This document shows, piece after piece, positions 1-6,360 of a DNA stretch of 49,130 nucleotides (position 1 is its first letter; the number at the start of each line of letters is the position of its first letter). The stretch covers positions 1 through 49,130 of IMG/VR virus record IMGVR_UViG_3300022221_000011; one strand, written 5' to 3'. Below the pieces are notes generated by a model that worked only from the letters and a program-made list of their open reading frames with translations, was not told the DNA's origin and did no database searches. Made by a program: the position numbers and the translations under genes. The DNA is from a virus.

Positions 1-86
1 CCACGCTCAACCGGACTCGCTGGTAGCTCGTCTTCTCCATGTCCTGTCCTTGTTTCATATCCCTCTTCGTTCTTCCAAGTTGTCAT
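1..86 (-). CDS. Small zinc-finger cassette protein, 5' part (cut by window edge)
   Basis: N-terminal 28 codons of the same gene as 47839-48066; positions 1-118 are identical to 47981-48098. The start ATG at 86 follows a GGAGGGG ribosome site and lies inside an attC. The 3' part of this copy is at 49072-49130, and the middle (83 bp by comparison with the intact copy) is missing at the contig ends. Confidence 0.7.
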   Translation of the reverse strand, partial: MTTWKNEEGYETRTGHGEDELPASPVER

Positions 87-121
87 AACCCCTCCGCTCT
101 CAGGTTAGCTTTTCGTTATGT
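1..121 (+). repeat. attC, right part (cut by window edge)
   Basis: Second copy of the attC at 47973-48101, lacking R''. L'' includes CGCTCAACC at 5-13, L' includes AGGTTAGC near 102-110, and the R' core GTTATGT is at 115-121. It contains the start of the gene at 1-86. Confidence 0.7.
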
Positions 122-301
122 TTGCTTCTCAGCTTTCAACTTTGCCTTCGTTTCCTTTTTTTCTTGCTTTATTGCCTCTGCCACCATGTCGTGTATGCCG
201 AAAGCATTCCAGCCGCAAATATTCATTGCCTCTTTTATTCTTTCAGGTAATTCGCTCTGTACTTTTTCATGTAAGGTGTAGCTATAAACTTTTCTTTTCA
301 T
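116..301 (-). CDS. Hypothetical cassette protein (61 aa)
   Basis: Not recognised. Start at MKRKVYSY, chosen because GAAAGGAGAGAC precedes this ATG; the leader closely matches those of the unrelated genes at 11847-11978 and 48751-48945. Charged, probably helical, with a Lys/Glu-rich C-terminus. The TAA stop is formed by the R' core of the attC at 1-121. Confidence 0.6.
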   Translation of the reverse strand: MKRKVYSYTLHEKVQSELPERIKEAMNICGWNAFGIHDMVAEAIKQEKKETKAKLKAEKQT

Positions 302-325
302 GTCTCTCCTTTCTTCCAGCGGCAA

Positions 326-422
326 ACATAACCCCGCGCTGGAGAATCAGCTTGTACCAAGCTTTCGACGGTCAATAGCTCGTTTCACTTCACTATTGCC
401 GCGTCTCAGCTTTTCGTTAGGC
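326..422 (+). repeat. attC site
   Basis: R'' ACATAAC 326-332 and R' GTTAGGC 416-422. The L'' region CGCTGGA can also pair with TCCAGCG in the leader just to the left. The core supplies the stop codon of 417-689. Confidence 0.75.
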
Positions 423-689
423 AACCGTGTGTTGCTTCACGTATTCCATAGCTGCTTCCTTGGCTTCAGCTTCCGTCTTTAGTGGCTTATCACAAGTATT
501 CCTCATCGGAACATCGCTATCCCATCCTGCCACCCAATACCAGCCATCATAGCCCTTCCCCCATCCTATACTACGTGCGTTTACTGAAGCATATTTCTTT
601 TCACCATCATATAGTCCTGAGCCTCTTGGCCCTGCACATACTCCGGCAAGTCCTGTTTGTCGCTTATCTTTTCTCCATCGTAAAGCCAT
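417..689 (-). CDS. Hypothetical cassette protein (90 aa), Trp/Gly-rich
   Basis: Not recognised at family level. Start at MALRWRKDKR behind GGAGGGAA. The middle is rich in Trp, Gly and Tyr (around residues 40-60, GWGKGYDGWYWVAGW), and the C-terminus has an Ala/Glu helix with the phrase EAKEAAMEYV common in small phage proteins. The TAA stop lies in the attC core. Confidence 0.6.
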   Translation of the reverse strand: MALRWRKDKRQTGLAGVCAGPRGSGLYDGEKKYASVNARSIGWGKGYDGWYWVAGWDSDVPMRNTCDKPLKTEAEAKEAAMEYVKQHTVA

Positions 690-716
690 ATTTCCCTCCA
701 TAGTTAAAGTTGTTTT

Positions 717-774
717 GCCTAACCCCACATCCAAGCAGACGTAAGGAACACGCTGCTTAATTTTTATGTTATTT
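717..774 (+). repeat. attC site (58 bp)
   Basis: R'' GCCTAAC 717-723, R' GTTATTT 768-774, with stem halves CCAAGCAGAC and GCTGCTTAA. A canonical short 59-base element. Confidence 0.75.
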
Positions 775-915
775 TTTCTTCAAGTAATCAAGCAAATCAT
801 AAATCATGGCATATACCACAGATATCATTACTAGCCAAAGGCCACTTTTTAACCTTTCAGGCGTTGCTACTACTGGAAAATATAAAGCTGCCATCATCAC
901 AAAAGTAAATCTCAT
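769..915 (-). CDS. Small membrane protein (48 aa) in cassette
   Basis: Start at MRFTFVMM, preceded by GGAGGTAA. Two hydrophobic segments (about residues 3-16 and 24-38) around a short polar turn, with a Lys-rich C-terminus, suggest a small two-pass or hairpin inner-membrane protein. No family recognised. The stop is in the attC core. Confidence 0.55.
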   Translation of the reverse strand: MRFTFVMMAALYFPVVATPERLKSGLWLVMISVVYAMIYDLLDYLKKK

Positions 916-929
916 TTTGTTACCTCCAA

Positions 930-1024
930 AAATAACCAGTTTTTGCAAGGGACATTGCCCACGCATTTTAATTTTCTATTTGCACCGCTTCCGGTGGGCA
1001 AAGCCCCTGAAAAGGTTGTTAAAT
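930..1024 (+). repeat. attC site
   Basis: R'' AAATAAC 930-936, R' GTTAAAT 1018-1024. Inner arms GCCCAC/GTGGGC and outer arms AACCAGTTTTT/AAAAGGTT pair well. Confidence 0.65.
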
Positions 1025-1027
1025 GCC

Positions 1028-1327
1028 CTATCTTTTTCGCAACGCTTCTAAGCTTTTCTTTGCTATCTGCTCTTGCATCCACCTTAAATCTCTGCCACAT
1101 TTACAAGGTGGCCCAGCATCACACTTCCCATCTTCGGGGTCATGGCGGCTCCACTCATGGTCACAAAGGGGGCATTTAACCCCGCAATCCAGCGTGACCT
1201 CTGCCCCGGTGTCTGTTTCGGTTGTAAGGGGAGTTTCTTCATGCCGCACATCAACATCACTTGCCAAATAATATTGCACGTTTTTATGATCTGCTATTCC
1301 TTCAGAATTAATATTATATTTTTTCAT
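1028..1327 (-). CDS. Zinc-finger cassette protein (99 aa) with attC-encoded N-terminus
   Basis: The ATG at 1327 follows AAAGGAGATGGGAAG. The first half (about 50 residues) lies inside the enlarged attC 1178-1374. Translation then runs through R'' (residues GVK) into a compact Cys/His body: CPLCDHEW, a later His-Asp-Pro stretch, and CDAGPPCKCG, likely a zinc ribbon. The body resembles small Cx2CxHxWxxH proteins often found in cassettes and phages. Specific function unknown. Confidence 0.6.
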   Translation of the reverse strand: MKKYNINSEGIADHKNVQYYLASDVDVRHEETPLTTETDTGAEVTLDCGVKCPLCDHEWSRHDPEDGKCDAGPPCKCGRDLRWMQEQIAKKSLEALRKR

Positions 1328-1374
1328 CTTCCCATCTCCTTTAGGGGCAGAGGCCCCTGATTTTTATGTTAAGT
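1178..1374 (+). repeat. Enlarged attC (about 197 bp) containing a gene start
   Basis: R'' CATTTAAC near 1177-1184. Stem half CCTCTGCCCC 1199-1208 pairs exactly with GGGGCAGAGG 1344-1353, and R' is GTTAAGT 1368-1374. The loop holds the RBS, ATG and first ~40 codons of 1028-1327. Confidence 0.55.
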
Positions 1375-1695
1375 TTCTTTTCTGTATATTGAAATAAAAG
1401 GTAAGTTCCAGCAACCGCCTTGAAATCTTCGGTAGCAGTAATCGCCATTCTGTTTTATTGCTCTTATATAACCCTCTACTTGTCTGCGGCTCGGCTCTCC
1501 CGCATCCGATTCAAACTCGTGCATTTTCATCCATCCGTTTCTGTGCATATTGAAATCTGTTGAATTACTGTATTTTTTAAATCGGATGCTTTTTCTCGCC
1601 TCATCATAACTTATCAGGGAAAACTTAACCCCTTCATCAACGCAGACGGCTAACTCGCCGTCTTTTCCGCTCTTGTAAGCTGCTTGCTCTTCCAT
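1369..1695 (-). CDS. Hypothetical cassette protein (108 aa), start inside attC
   Basis: The ATG at 1695 is preceded by AGGAGGAATAGC. About 25 N-terminal residues are encoded within the attC 1622-1745, and the residues EGVK come from L''/R''. The body is basic/aromatic with two Cys (CYRRFQGGCW near the end). No family recognised. The TAA stop is supplied by R' of the preceding site. Confidence 0.6.
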   Translation of the reverse strand: MEEQAAYKSGKDGELAVCVDEGVKFSLISYDEARKSIRFKKYSNSTDFNMHRNGWMKMHEFESDAGEPSRRQVEGYIRAIKQNGDYCYRRFQGGCWNLPFISIYRKET

Positions 1696-1745
1696 GCTAT
1701 TCCTCCTCTTAAAGTTTGTGCGCCGCTGGTTATGGCTTTGTTATA
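1622..1745 (+). repeat. Enlarged attC containing a gene start
   Basis: R'' ACTTAAC about 1623-1630. L'' ATCAACGCAGACGG pairs with L' CCGCTGGTTAT (near 1720-1733), with the extra C of TCAA on the left. R' GTTATAA 1739-1745. Confidence 0.55.
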
Positions 1746-1760
1746 ATTCTTTTCGCGCTC

Positions 1761-2531
1761 TCAGCTTTCAGCGTTTATTCTTTTGCAGGCAATGTCAAAA
1801 TAATCAGCGTCTTTCTCTATGCCGATGAAATCTCTTCCTGCCAATTTCGCCATTTTGCCTGTAGTTCCACTCCCCATGAACGGGTCAAAAACCACATCGC
1901 CCTCATTGCTCCACGAAACTATATGGTCATGCGCTAACTGCTCTGGGAACATAGCCGGATGCCCTGTTTTATTATTCCCCTTGTCAGTTTTAACATCCCA
2001 TATATTCCATCTTGCCCCAAATTCTTTGATCGCCTTTCCATACCCTGGGGCTTTTTGTGTTTCTCCGTTTGCCTTTCTATTTGTTCCGGTTACTTTTCTA
2101 CCAAAACTAACATTTTCCCTATCATGGATTATATTCTTCACAGAAGGACTGTCCTTGCTAAAAACAAACATATATTCAAAACATTGCTGATATCTATTCC
2201 TGTCTGGGAAAGCAATAGCGTCTTTGCCATATATCATAGTGTCATGCAGTCTAAAACCACACTCCATCGCCCACAATGCCTGTCTAAAACTTGTTCCCGT
2301 TTCACTTCCTTTTATGGTGGCATCCCCGACAACCCAAACCACAACGCCACCTTTCTTTGTCACTCGATACAATTCCTGAATAATCGGCTTCCAGATATGC
2401 TCTCCCCACTCAAGAGAATCATTGTATGTTCTTAAATTATCATATGGGGGCGAAGTGACAGTCAAATCTATACTACCATCCTCTAACTGCTCCATCCCTC
2501 TTATACAATCATCATGCATTAATCTAATCAT
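1761..2531 (-). CDS. DNA (N4-cytosine/N6-adenine) methyltransferase in cassette
   Basis: SAM-dependent DNA methylase of the N6_N4_Mtase type, beta order: catalytic TSPPY near residues 30-34 precedes the SAM motif DPFMGSGTTG near 220. TSPPY favours N4-cytosine modification. Start MIRLMHDD behind a GGAGG leader. The first ~20 and last ~25 residues, plus both flanks, are nearly identical to the methylase at 46964-47728, while the centre differs. Probably protects phage DNA from restriction. No cognate endonuclease is next to it. Confidence 0.85.
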   Translation of the reverse strand: MIRLMHDDCIRGMEQLEDGSIDLTVTSPPYDNLRTYNDSLEWGEHIWKPIIQELYRVTKKGGVVVWVVGDATIKGSETGTSFRQALWAMECGFRLHDTMIYGKDAIAFPDRNRYQQCFEYMFVFSKDSPSVKNIIHDRENVSFGRKVTGTNRKANGETQKAPGYGKAIKEFGARWNIWDVKTDKGNNKTGHPAMFPEQLAHDHIVSWSNEGDVVFDPFMGSGTTGKMAKLAGRDFIGIEKDADYFDIACKRINAES

Positions 2532-2570
2532 AAAACCTCCATGTCTGCTTCGCAGCCAGCGCGAAAAAAA

Positions 2571-2648
2571 TTATAACCCAATAATCAAGTCTGACCGCTA
2601 ACACTCTCTTCGTTCGCTTATAGCGTCAGCTTATCAAACTTGTTATAA
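2571..2648 (+). repeat. attC site
   Basis: R'' TTATAAC 2571-2577, R' GTTATAA 2642-2648. Stem CTGACCGCTA/TAGCGTCAG, TCAA on the left side. Confidence 0.8.
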
Positions 2649-2650
2649 AA

Positions 2651-2866
2651 CTATTCTTTATATCCAAGCATTCCAATCAACTCTTTTTCTTCGTCAGTTA
2701 GTTGTTGGTTCACTCCGGCAAGTTGCATTTCAGCATTGTAGTTTGTGCGGCAAACAGCTCTCAGCTCCTTCAAAAATGTTTTAAAGAATGCTGTTTGTTC
2801 TTCGTCAGATTCATTTGCTAATAATGCCGCAACCGTCTTGTAATCTACTATCAATCCTTGTCTCAT
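2651..2866 (-). CDS. Hypothetical cassette protein (71 aa)
   Basis: Start at MRQGLIVDY behind GGAGGACACT. An in-frame upstream ATG lies in the attC arm (MACYK) but has no good ribosome site. Acidic, mostly helical, no Cys cluster apart from one Cys. Unrecognised. It may be translationally coupled to 2880-3035, whose stop overlaps the R'' core immediately upstream. Confidence 0.55.
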   Translation of the reverse strand: MRQGLIVDYKTVAALLANESDEEQTAFFKTFLKELRAVCRTNYNAEMQLAGVNQQLTDEEKELIGMLGYKE

Positions 2867-2879
2867 AGTGTCCTCCGTT

Positions 2880-3035
2880 TTATAACACGCCATTCAACGC
2901 AGAATGTGAACACTCATCTTGCTTTTCAATGGCCCCCTTTAATATATCTATAAAATCACTCTCATAGGGGTAGTCTCCACTTTCAAAGCCTTCAATAATC
3001 CTTTGTAGTCCTTGCTTCAATTCTTTGCTTTCCAT
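2880..3035 (-). CDS. Small ORF (51 aa) lying wholly within an attC
   Basis: ATG at 3035 after GGAGATGATT; begins MESKELKQGL and ends ALNGVL at a TAA formed by R'' (2880-2882). The whole reading frame sits in the loop and L'' arm of the attC 2880-3075. Acidic helical composition typical of small phage proteins. No family recognised. Confidence 0.5.
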   Translation of the reverse strand: MESKELKQGLQRIIEGFESGDYPYESDFIDILKGAIEKQDECSHSALNGVL

Positions 3036-3075
3036 AATCATCTCCTTTTCACATCTGGTTAATTTTTTGTTAGGC
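2880..3075 (+). repeat. Enlarged attC (about 196 bp) containing an ORF
   Basis: R'' TTATAAC 2880-2886. L'' ATTCAACGCAGAATGTG pairs with L' CACATCTGGTTAAT (3050-3063), the extra C being on the left. R' GTTAGGC 3069-3075. Confidence 0.6.
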
Positions 3076-3267
3076 TACAGCCTTTAAGCAATCATCCGCA
3101 CTGTTCATTGGAGTGTAACCCATTTTTTCAAGCTCTTTGGTTGCCCATTCCGAAGAAAATATCCTCATCTTGATATCGTCTGCTGTATCAGCACCTCCAG
3201 CATCCCCTAATGCTGCCTGCGACAACGCATATATCTTTCCAGCTTTTTTTAGTTGTCTATCAGTCAT
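3070..3267 (-). CDS. Hypothetical cassette protein (65 aa)
   Basis: Start at MTDRQLKKAG with a weak GGTGATG ribosome site. The first part has an Ala-rich helix and Gly/Ala turn; the C-terminus KELEKMGYTPMNSADDC is helical. No family recognised. Its leader AAAACAACTTTAATT recurs at several other cassettes. The stop lies in R' GTTAGGC. Confidence 0.5.
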   Translation of the reverse strand: MTDRQLKKAGKIYALSQAALGDAGGADTADDIKMRIFSSEWATKELEKMGYTPMNSADDCLKAVA

Positions 3268-3294
3268 TACATCACCATCAATTAAAGTTGTTTT

Positions 3295-3372
3295 GCCTAA
3301 CAAGGCGCTCCAGCGGACAGCCAACACTCGCTTTGCTTCGCTTATGTCTGCTGCTGAGCTGGTCTGTTATAA
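3295..3372 (+). repeat. attC site
   Basis: R'' GCCTAAC 3295-3301, R' GTTATAA 3366-3372. Nearly identical in L'', loop and L' to the site at 4970-5047, so two different cassettes share the same attC. Confidence 0.85.
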
Positions 3373-3573
3373 AACTCCTGTTAATATATCTTGTGCCACC
3401 AATACAGGGCAGTCTATTTCATGCTTAAACTCTTCCCTGCTTTCCGTCCTACCACCACGGCAATACTCGCAATCAAATCCGTCCATGTTGTAATCGCCTC
3501 CATCCTGATAGCATACAGCATCTTCCACCAATGCCTTTGCTACTATAATTACATCCTCTTCTTTAAATGCCAT
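3367..3573 (-). CDS. Hypothetical Cys-containing cassette protein (68 aa)
   Basis: Start at MAFKEEDVII behind GGAGGGTAAAACG. Cysteines occur as CEYC in the middle with further single Cys (AVCY, DCPV), possibly a metal site. No family recognised. The leader contains the recurring AAAACTTTTAAC element. Confidence 0.55.
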   Translation of the reverse strand: MAFKEEDVIIVAKALVEDAVCYQDGGDYNMDGFDCEYCRGGRTESREEFKHEIDCPVLVAQDILTGVL

Positions 3574-3599
3574 CGTTTTACCCTCCGTAGTTAAAAGTT

Positions 3600-3689
3600 T
3601 TATAACCCCGCTGCTCAACTTCGACGCCTAACGGCGTCTTGAATTTCATAGGTACTTGGTTCAGGCGCGGGTTAAGGGCACCGTTAGTT
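3600..3689 (+). repeat. attC site
   Basis: R'' TTATAAC 3600-3606, R' GTTAGTT 3683-3689. A secondary hairpin GACGCC/GGCGTC lies in the loop. Similar to the site at 5256-5344. Confidence 0.8.
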
Positions 3690-3935
3690 TGCCCCGGCAA
3701 GTGTTCTCATTATCTCTGGTAAACGCTTAAATGCTTGAGCCACTCTCGCCTTAAAGCAATCATCGCAATATCTAAATTGCCACTTGAAGAAAGTTTTTTT
3801 CTTTAATCTTTCTGGCACTTGTTGGCGAGAGAACATTGCCCCACACTCGCAAGTCAAACTAACAACTCCATCAACTTCGGACTGGCCAAATTCGTTGTCT
3901 TTCAGTCCTTTTGCCTTTTCATCCTTCTTGCTCAT
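3684..3935 (-). CDS. Zinc-ribbon cassette protein (83 aa), start inside attC
   Basis: The ATG at 3935 has AAGGAGACCAC upstream. About 25 N-terminal residues lie in attC 3857-3985. The body has CECG and, after a basic stretch (RLKKKTFFKW), CDDC: a four-Cys zinc ribbon with basic surroundings, possibly nucleic-acid binding. Resembles small phage zinc-ribbon proteins. Exact role unknown. Confidence 0.6.
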   Translation of the reverse strand: MSKKDEKAKGLKDNEFGQSEVDGVVSLTCECGAMFSRQQVPERLKKKTFFKWQFRYCDDCFKARVAQAFKRLPEIMRTLAGAN

Positions 3936-3985
3936 GTGGTCTCCTTGCTGTCTATTTGTCCAGCCGGTTATGTCAATCGTTATAA
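3857..3985 (+). repeat. Enlarged attC containing a gene start
   Basis: R'' AACTAAC 3857-3863 (approximate). L'' CATCAACTTCGGACTGG pairs with L' CCAGCCGGTTATG, the extra C being on the left. R' GTTATAA 3979-3985. Confidence 0.6.
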
Positions 3986-4255
3986 GCTCTCAAAAACGTG
4001 GAACACGAGAGCCCCATCTTTTAACTGGTAGGTTCCTATATGCTTCCTTTCAACTCCCATGTCATAAAATACATGGTGCCCAGTTCCGAATGTTTCAAAA
4101 GTCCTAAGCTCTTTCTCCGCCTCTGGGTCAACTAATACCCATAAACAAGGCTGCTCTCTTTGCGCTTGCACAGACAGTATCTCGGCCCCAATAGGTAGGG
4201 CAATTTCCTGTATATCAGTCACTTCCATTTCAAATTTCCATATCGTTTTAATCAT
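3980..4255 (-). CDS. DUF7352-like protein in cassette
   Basis: Begins MIKTIWKFEM behind GGAGGAAAAG. The order IWKFE, GAEILSVQ, PCLWVLVDP, GTGHH, then HIGTYQ and VFHVFE at the end matches a short family, as I recall it, common in phages and integron cassettes (DUF7352). Function unknown. Family assignment is from memory of the motif pattern. The stop codon is in the attC core. Confidence 0.7.
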   Translation of the reverse strand: MIKTIWKFEMEVTDIQEIALPIGAEILSVQAQREQPCLWVLVDPEAEKELRTFETFGTGHHVFYDMGVERKHIGTYQLKDGALVFHVFESL

Positions 4256-4286
4256 CTTTTCCTCCATTGTTTTTAGGAAATTTCGC

Positions 4287-4374
4287 TTATAACAAAACGG
4301 TCAAGCGGGAGCGGCAATAGCTCGTTTGGCTGGTATTGTTTGGTTGCGCCGCCCCCTTACCTAAAACGTTATCT
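4287..4374 (+). repeat. attC site
   Basis: R'' TTATAAC 4287-4293, R' GTTATCT 4368-4374. Arms GGGAGCGGC/GCCGCCCCC. Same subfamily as 8048-8136 and 9353-9440. Confidence 0.85.
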
Positions 4375-4632
4375 AGCCGCCCAAGCAATAAACCTGTCCA
4401 TTTCAATCGCGTCTGTCACTGTCGGCCCACCTTCCAGCACATACGATATTCTTAGGTGTTCACTCCCAAAAGTTACTTCCACCAAATCAAACGCCTCGCC
4501 TCTTACAAACTCTTTCAAAAAGGATTCATCGTTGTCATAGATAAGGCCTATGTACTCACTCAGGCTAGATAACACGCCATTCAACTCGGAGGCCATACCT
4601 GCCGTTTCGTTTTTCCAGTCTTCTTTTTTCAT
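4369..4632 (-). CDS. Hypothetical cassette protein (87 aa), start inside attC
   Basis: Start at MKKEDWKNE behind AAGGAGAAGACGCG. This RBS, the ATG and about 20 codons lie in the attC 4568-4687. The residues ELNGVLSS are encoded by L''/R'', then the cassette body follows. The protein is acidic, with the phrases FVRGEAFDLVEV and LRISYVLEGG. Unrecognised. TAA in the R' core. Confidence 0.6.
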   Translation of the reverse strand: MKKEDWKNETAGMASELNGVLSSLSEYIGLIYDNDESFLKEFVRGEAFDLVEVTFGSEHLRISYVLEGGPTVTDAIEMDRFIAWAAR

Positions 4633-4687
4633 CGCGTCTTCTCCTTGCTTGGGGCATTGAATGGCCCCAGTTAATTTATAGTTAGGC
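4568..4687 (+). repeat. Enlarged attC containing a gene start
   Basis: R'' GATAAC about 4569-4574. L'' GCCATTCAAC pairs with L' ATTGAATGGC (4653-4662). R' GTTAGGC 4681-4687. Confidence 0.65.
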
Positions 4688-4939
4688 AAGTGCAATTTGC
4701 ATTTGCTCTTTAAAGTTACCCGAATCTTCTTTGAGATAATCATATATTTTTTGAGCAAGAGGCATCCCCCCACAAACAAGCGTAAAGGGCATATCAAAAC
4801 AATGCCATTTCCCATCAGCTATGTTCTCCGCTCTTGCTTGATACGTGTCCTTCATCAGCTCCTTTAAATCGTCGGGAAATGTTACTCCAGTACGCTCCTC
4901 TATTTGCTCCACCGTAAGATTTCCAAGCATAATACCCAT
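4682..4939 (-). CDS. Hypothetical cassette protein (85 aa)
   Basis: Start MGIMLGNLTVEQ behind GGAGGAAAAC; MLGNLTV three codons on is also possible. A helix-rich N-terminus (VEQIEERTGVTFPDDLKELM) resembles SMI1/KNR4-like or HTH-type starts, but too little remains to assign it. The C-terminal half is predicted mixed. The stop lies in the R' core. Confidence 0.5.
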   Translation of the reverse strand: MGIMLGNLTVEQIEERTGVTFPDDLKELMKDTYQARAENIADGKWHCFDMPFTLVCGGMPLAQKIYDYLKEDSGNFKEQMQIALA

Positions 4940-4969
4940 GTTTTCCTCCATTAATTAAAGTTTATTTTT

Positions 4970-5047
4970 GCCCAACCAAACGCTCCAGCTGACAGCCAAC
5001 ACTCGCTTTGCTTCGCTTGTGTCTGCTGCTGAGCTGGTCTGTTATAA
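4970..5047 (+). repeat. attC site
   Basis: R'' GCCCAAC 4970-4976, R' GTTATAA 5041-5047. Near-copy of 3295-3372. Confidence 0.85.
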
Positions 5048-5221
5048 ATTTTCCTTTTTATTTGGCACATCTTCATCATAGGGGACAATTAAGTATATTT
5101 GCCCTTTAATTGCGTTTAAATTTCTCTTCACCTTTTTTGGCTCATCCAAATATATTCTAATAAACCCGTCATCGTATCCGCCAAAGGACACCTTTACTTT
5201 TTGCTCTTTCTTTTTCGCCAT
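5042..5221 (-). CDS. Hypothetical cassette protein (59 aa)
   Basis: Start MAKKKEQKVK behind GGAGGAAAT. Basic N-terminus, then short beta-type segments (VSFGGYDDGFIRIYL) and an acidic end. Unrecognised. Confidence 0.5.
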   Translation of the reverse strand: MAKKKEQKVKVSFGGYDDGFIRIYLDEPKKVKRNLNAIKGQIYLIVPYDEDVPNKKENL

Positions 5222-5255
5222 ATTTCCTCCAAGGTTTTCCTGTAATATACAAAAT

Positions 5256-5344
5256 TTATAACACGCCAATCAACTCCGACCGCCAATAGCGGTCTTGAAT
5301 TTCATAGATACTTTGTCCGGCGGCGGGCTATCGGCACCGCTATC
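5256..5344 (+). repeat. attC site, last of array A
   Basis: R'' TTATAAC 5256-5262. L'' ATCAACTCCGACCGCC. The R' position is degenerate (GCTATCC, 5338-5344), so this terminal site may no longer be recombination-competent. Confidence 0.65.
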
Positions 5345-5393
5345 CTTACCTTTAATGAATCCAGCATACACTGGACTCAATGAAACTAAGGAT
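5342..5393. other. Long imperfect hairpin at array A / phage operon junction
   Basis: Two 23-nt arms (5342-5364 and 5371-5393) around a 6-nt loop, matching at about 18 of 23 positions. It lies between the degenerate last R' of array A and the stop of 5395-5664. No U-run follows on either strand, so it is not a classical terminator. Confidence 0.5.
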
Positions 5394-5394
5394 G

Positions 5395-5664
5395 CTAGAA
5401 GTGAACATCCTCCCTATCTCCTTCATGTGGCTGATCGTTTCTTTCCCCTTGCCCCCCTGCGTCCGGCTTCCAATCGTTTACCTCCGCATACCACTTACCG
5501 CCTTTTGATACCTTGATATTAATATTAATCCAATCCTCCTGCCTACCTGACAACCACTCAATAAGCTCTTCACGCTTGATGGAAATATCAGCCTTTACAA
5601 AATCAGGGGCTTTCACATGGGGTGCCTTTACTATAAGACCGTTTACAAATTCCTTATCACTCAT
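5395..5664 (-). CDS. Hypothetical phage protein (89 aa)
   Basis: Last gene of the 7802-5395 operon. Begins MSDKEFVNGLIVKAP; the centre has IEWLSGRQEDWININIKVSKGGKWYAEVNDW, a pattern seen in small proteins encoded beside phage annealing or single-strand-binding proteins; the tail is hydrophilic and charged. Three bases separate it from the Rad52-type gene, so they are probably cotranslated. No firm family. Confidence 0.65.
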   Translation of the reverse strand: MSDKEFVNGLIVKAPHVKAPDFVKADISIKREELIEWLSGRQEDWININIKVSKGGKWYAEVNDWKPDAGGQGERNDQPHEGDREDVHF

Positions 5665-5667
5665 TTA

Positions 5668-6360
5668 TTACCTCCTCTTTTTTACGTTAATGTCTTTCTC
5701 GTATATCTTTCTGAATTTCTCAAGTTCTTCTGGGCCGCATTGTGGCTTTACATCCTCCCAATGTGCTGCCCAAATATCCTTCTTGTATTGATGTGTCTTG
5801 GCGGCGCTTAGTTGCTCGTCAAATTCCATTACGCACATTACTACCTTGGAATCAGAAAACACCGTCTTTACGTTTTCATCTACCTTGTTTCCGTTAATAT
5901 GGGCCGTCAAATCCCATACTTGATTCCCTCGGCTATCGACAACATGCGGGTATTCTCCTTGAACTTTCTTCTTGTTGGCTGGAAGCCTTACTATCTTCAG
6001 GTTGTAGAGAAACCTCCCCACCCCCCAGTTAATGCCAGCCCTCTTGAAACTGTCGCTAGATTCTCCCTTCTCCTTTTCTGTAGATGATTCTGTACCACAA
6101 TCCCAACGCCATTGAACATCACCCGAAGGCATCCATACACCAATACCGGCATAGATGTTATCCTTTATTACTTTATGATCTCTCTCCCATCCATATTCGC
6201 ATACAGCGTCAAGCCTGTCCTGTAAGTCTCTAGCGTCTATGTAGGCAACGCAAGTGGCTTCAGGCTTGATCTTACTGAAAGATTGCACCCTCCACTTGTA
6301 GGACATTGCCTCTGTAAGTAGGGGAAGTATCTTTTTTAGGTATTCCGCATCTTCCTTCAT
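5668..6360 (-). CDS. Rad52/22-type single-strand annealing protein
   Basis: 230 aa from MKEDAEYLKK (GGAGGAAAT upstream). The N-terminal two thirds carries the Rad52/22 pattern: W-VQ, VAYIDARDLQDRLDAVC near residues 35-50, a Gly-rich GIGVWM strand, then SDSFKRAGINWGVGRFLYNL, the family's most conserved stretch. Such phage proteins anneal complementary ssDNA in recombination. The C-terminus is variable. It is placed between two cassette arrays whose sites act as folded single strands. Any link between the two is inference. Confidence 0.75.
   Translation of the reverse strand: MKEDAEYLKKILPLLTEAMSYKWRVQSFSKIKPEATCVAYIDARDLQDRLDAVCEYGWERDHKVIKDNIYAGIGVWMPSGDVQWRWDCGTESSTEKEKGESSDSFKRAGINWGVGRFLYNLKIVRLPANKKKVQGEYPHVVDSRGNQVWDLTAHINGNKVDENVKTVFSDSKVVMCVMEFDEQLSAAKTHQYKKDIWAAHWEDVKPQCGPEELEKFRKIYEKDINVKKRR

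Larger units (their letters stand above)
1..5344 (-). mobile_element. Cassette array A, right part (continues from 46945-49130)
   Basis: Run of single-ORF cassettes separated by imperfect palindromes with RYYYAAC at the left end and GTTRRRY at the right end. Nearly every ORF is on the minus strand, starts beside or inside one site and stops in the next core to its left. The site sequences differ strongly between cassettes but share the attC plan (R''-L''-loop-L'-R'), which is the hallmark of integron cassettes. No integrase gene is present. The array ends at the attC at 5256-5344; to the right lies an ordinary phage operon. Confidence 0.85.

Noticed and set aside
1-118. Interpretation of the matching contig ends as phage terminal redundancy
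   Set aside because: The ends do not match each other; each matches a different part of an internal cassette copy, so this is an internal repeat cut by the assembly.
2571-2648. attC palindromes as simple rho-independent terminators
   Set aside because: They lack U-runs, keep RYYYAAC/GTTRRRY ends and stem asymmetry, and bound the duplicated unit exactly.
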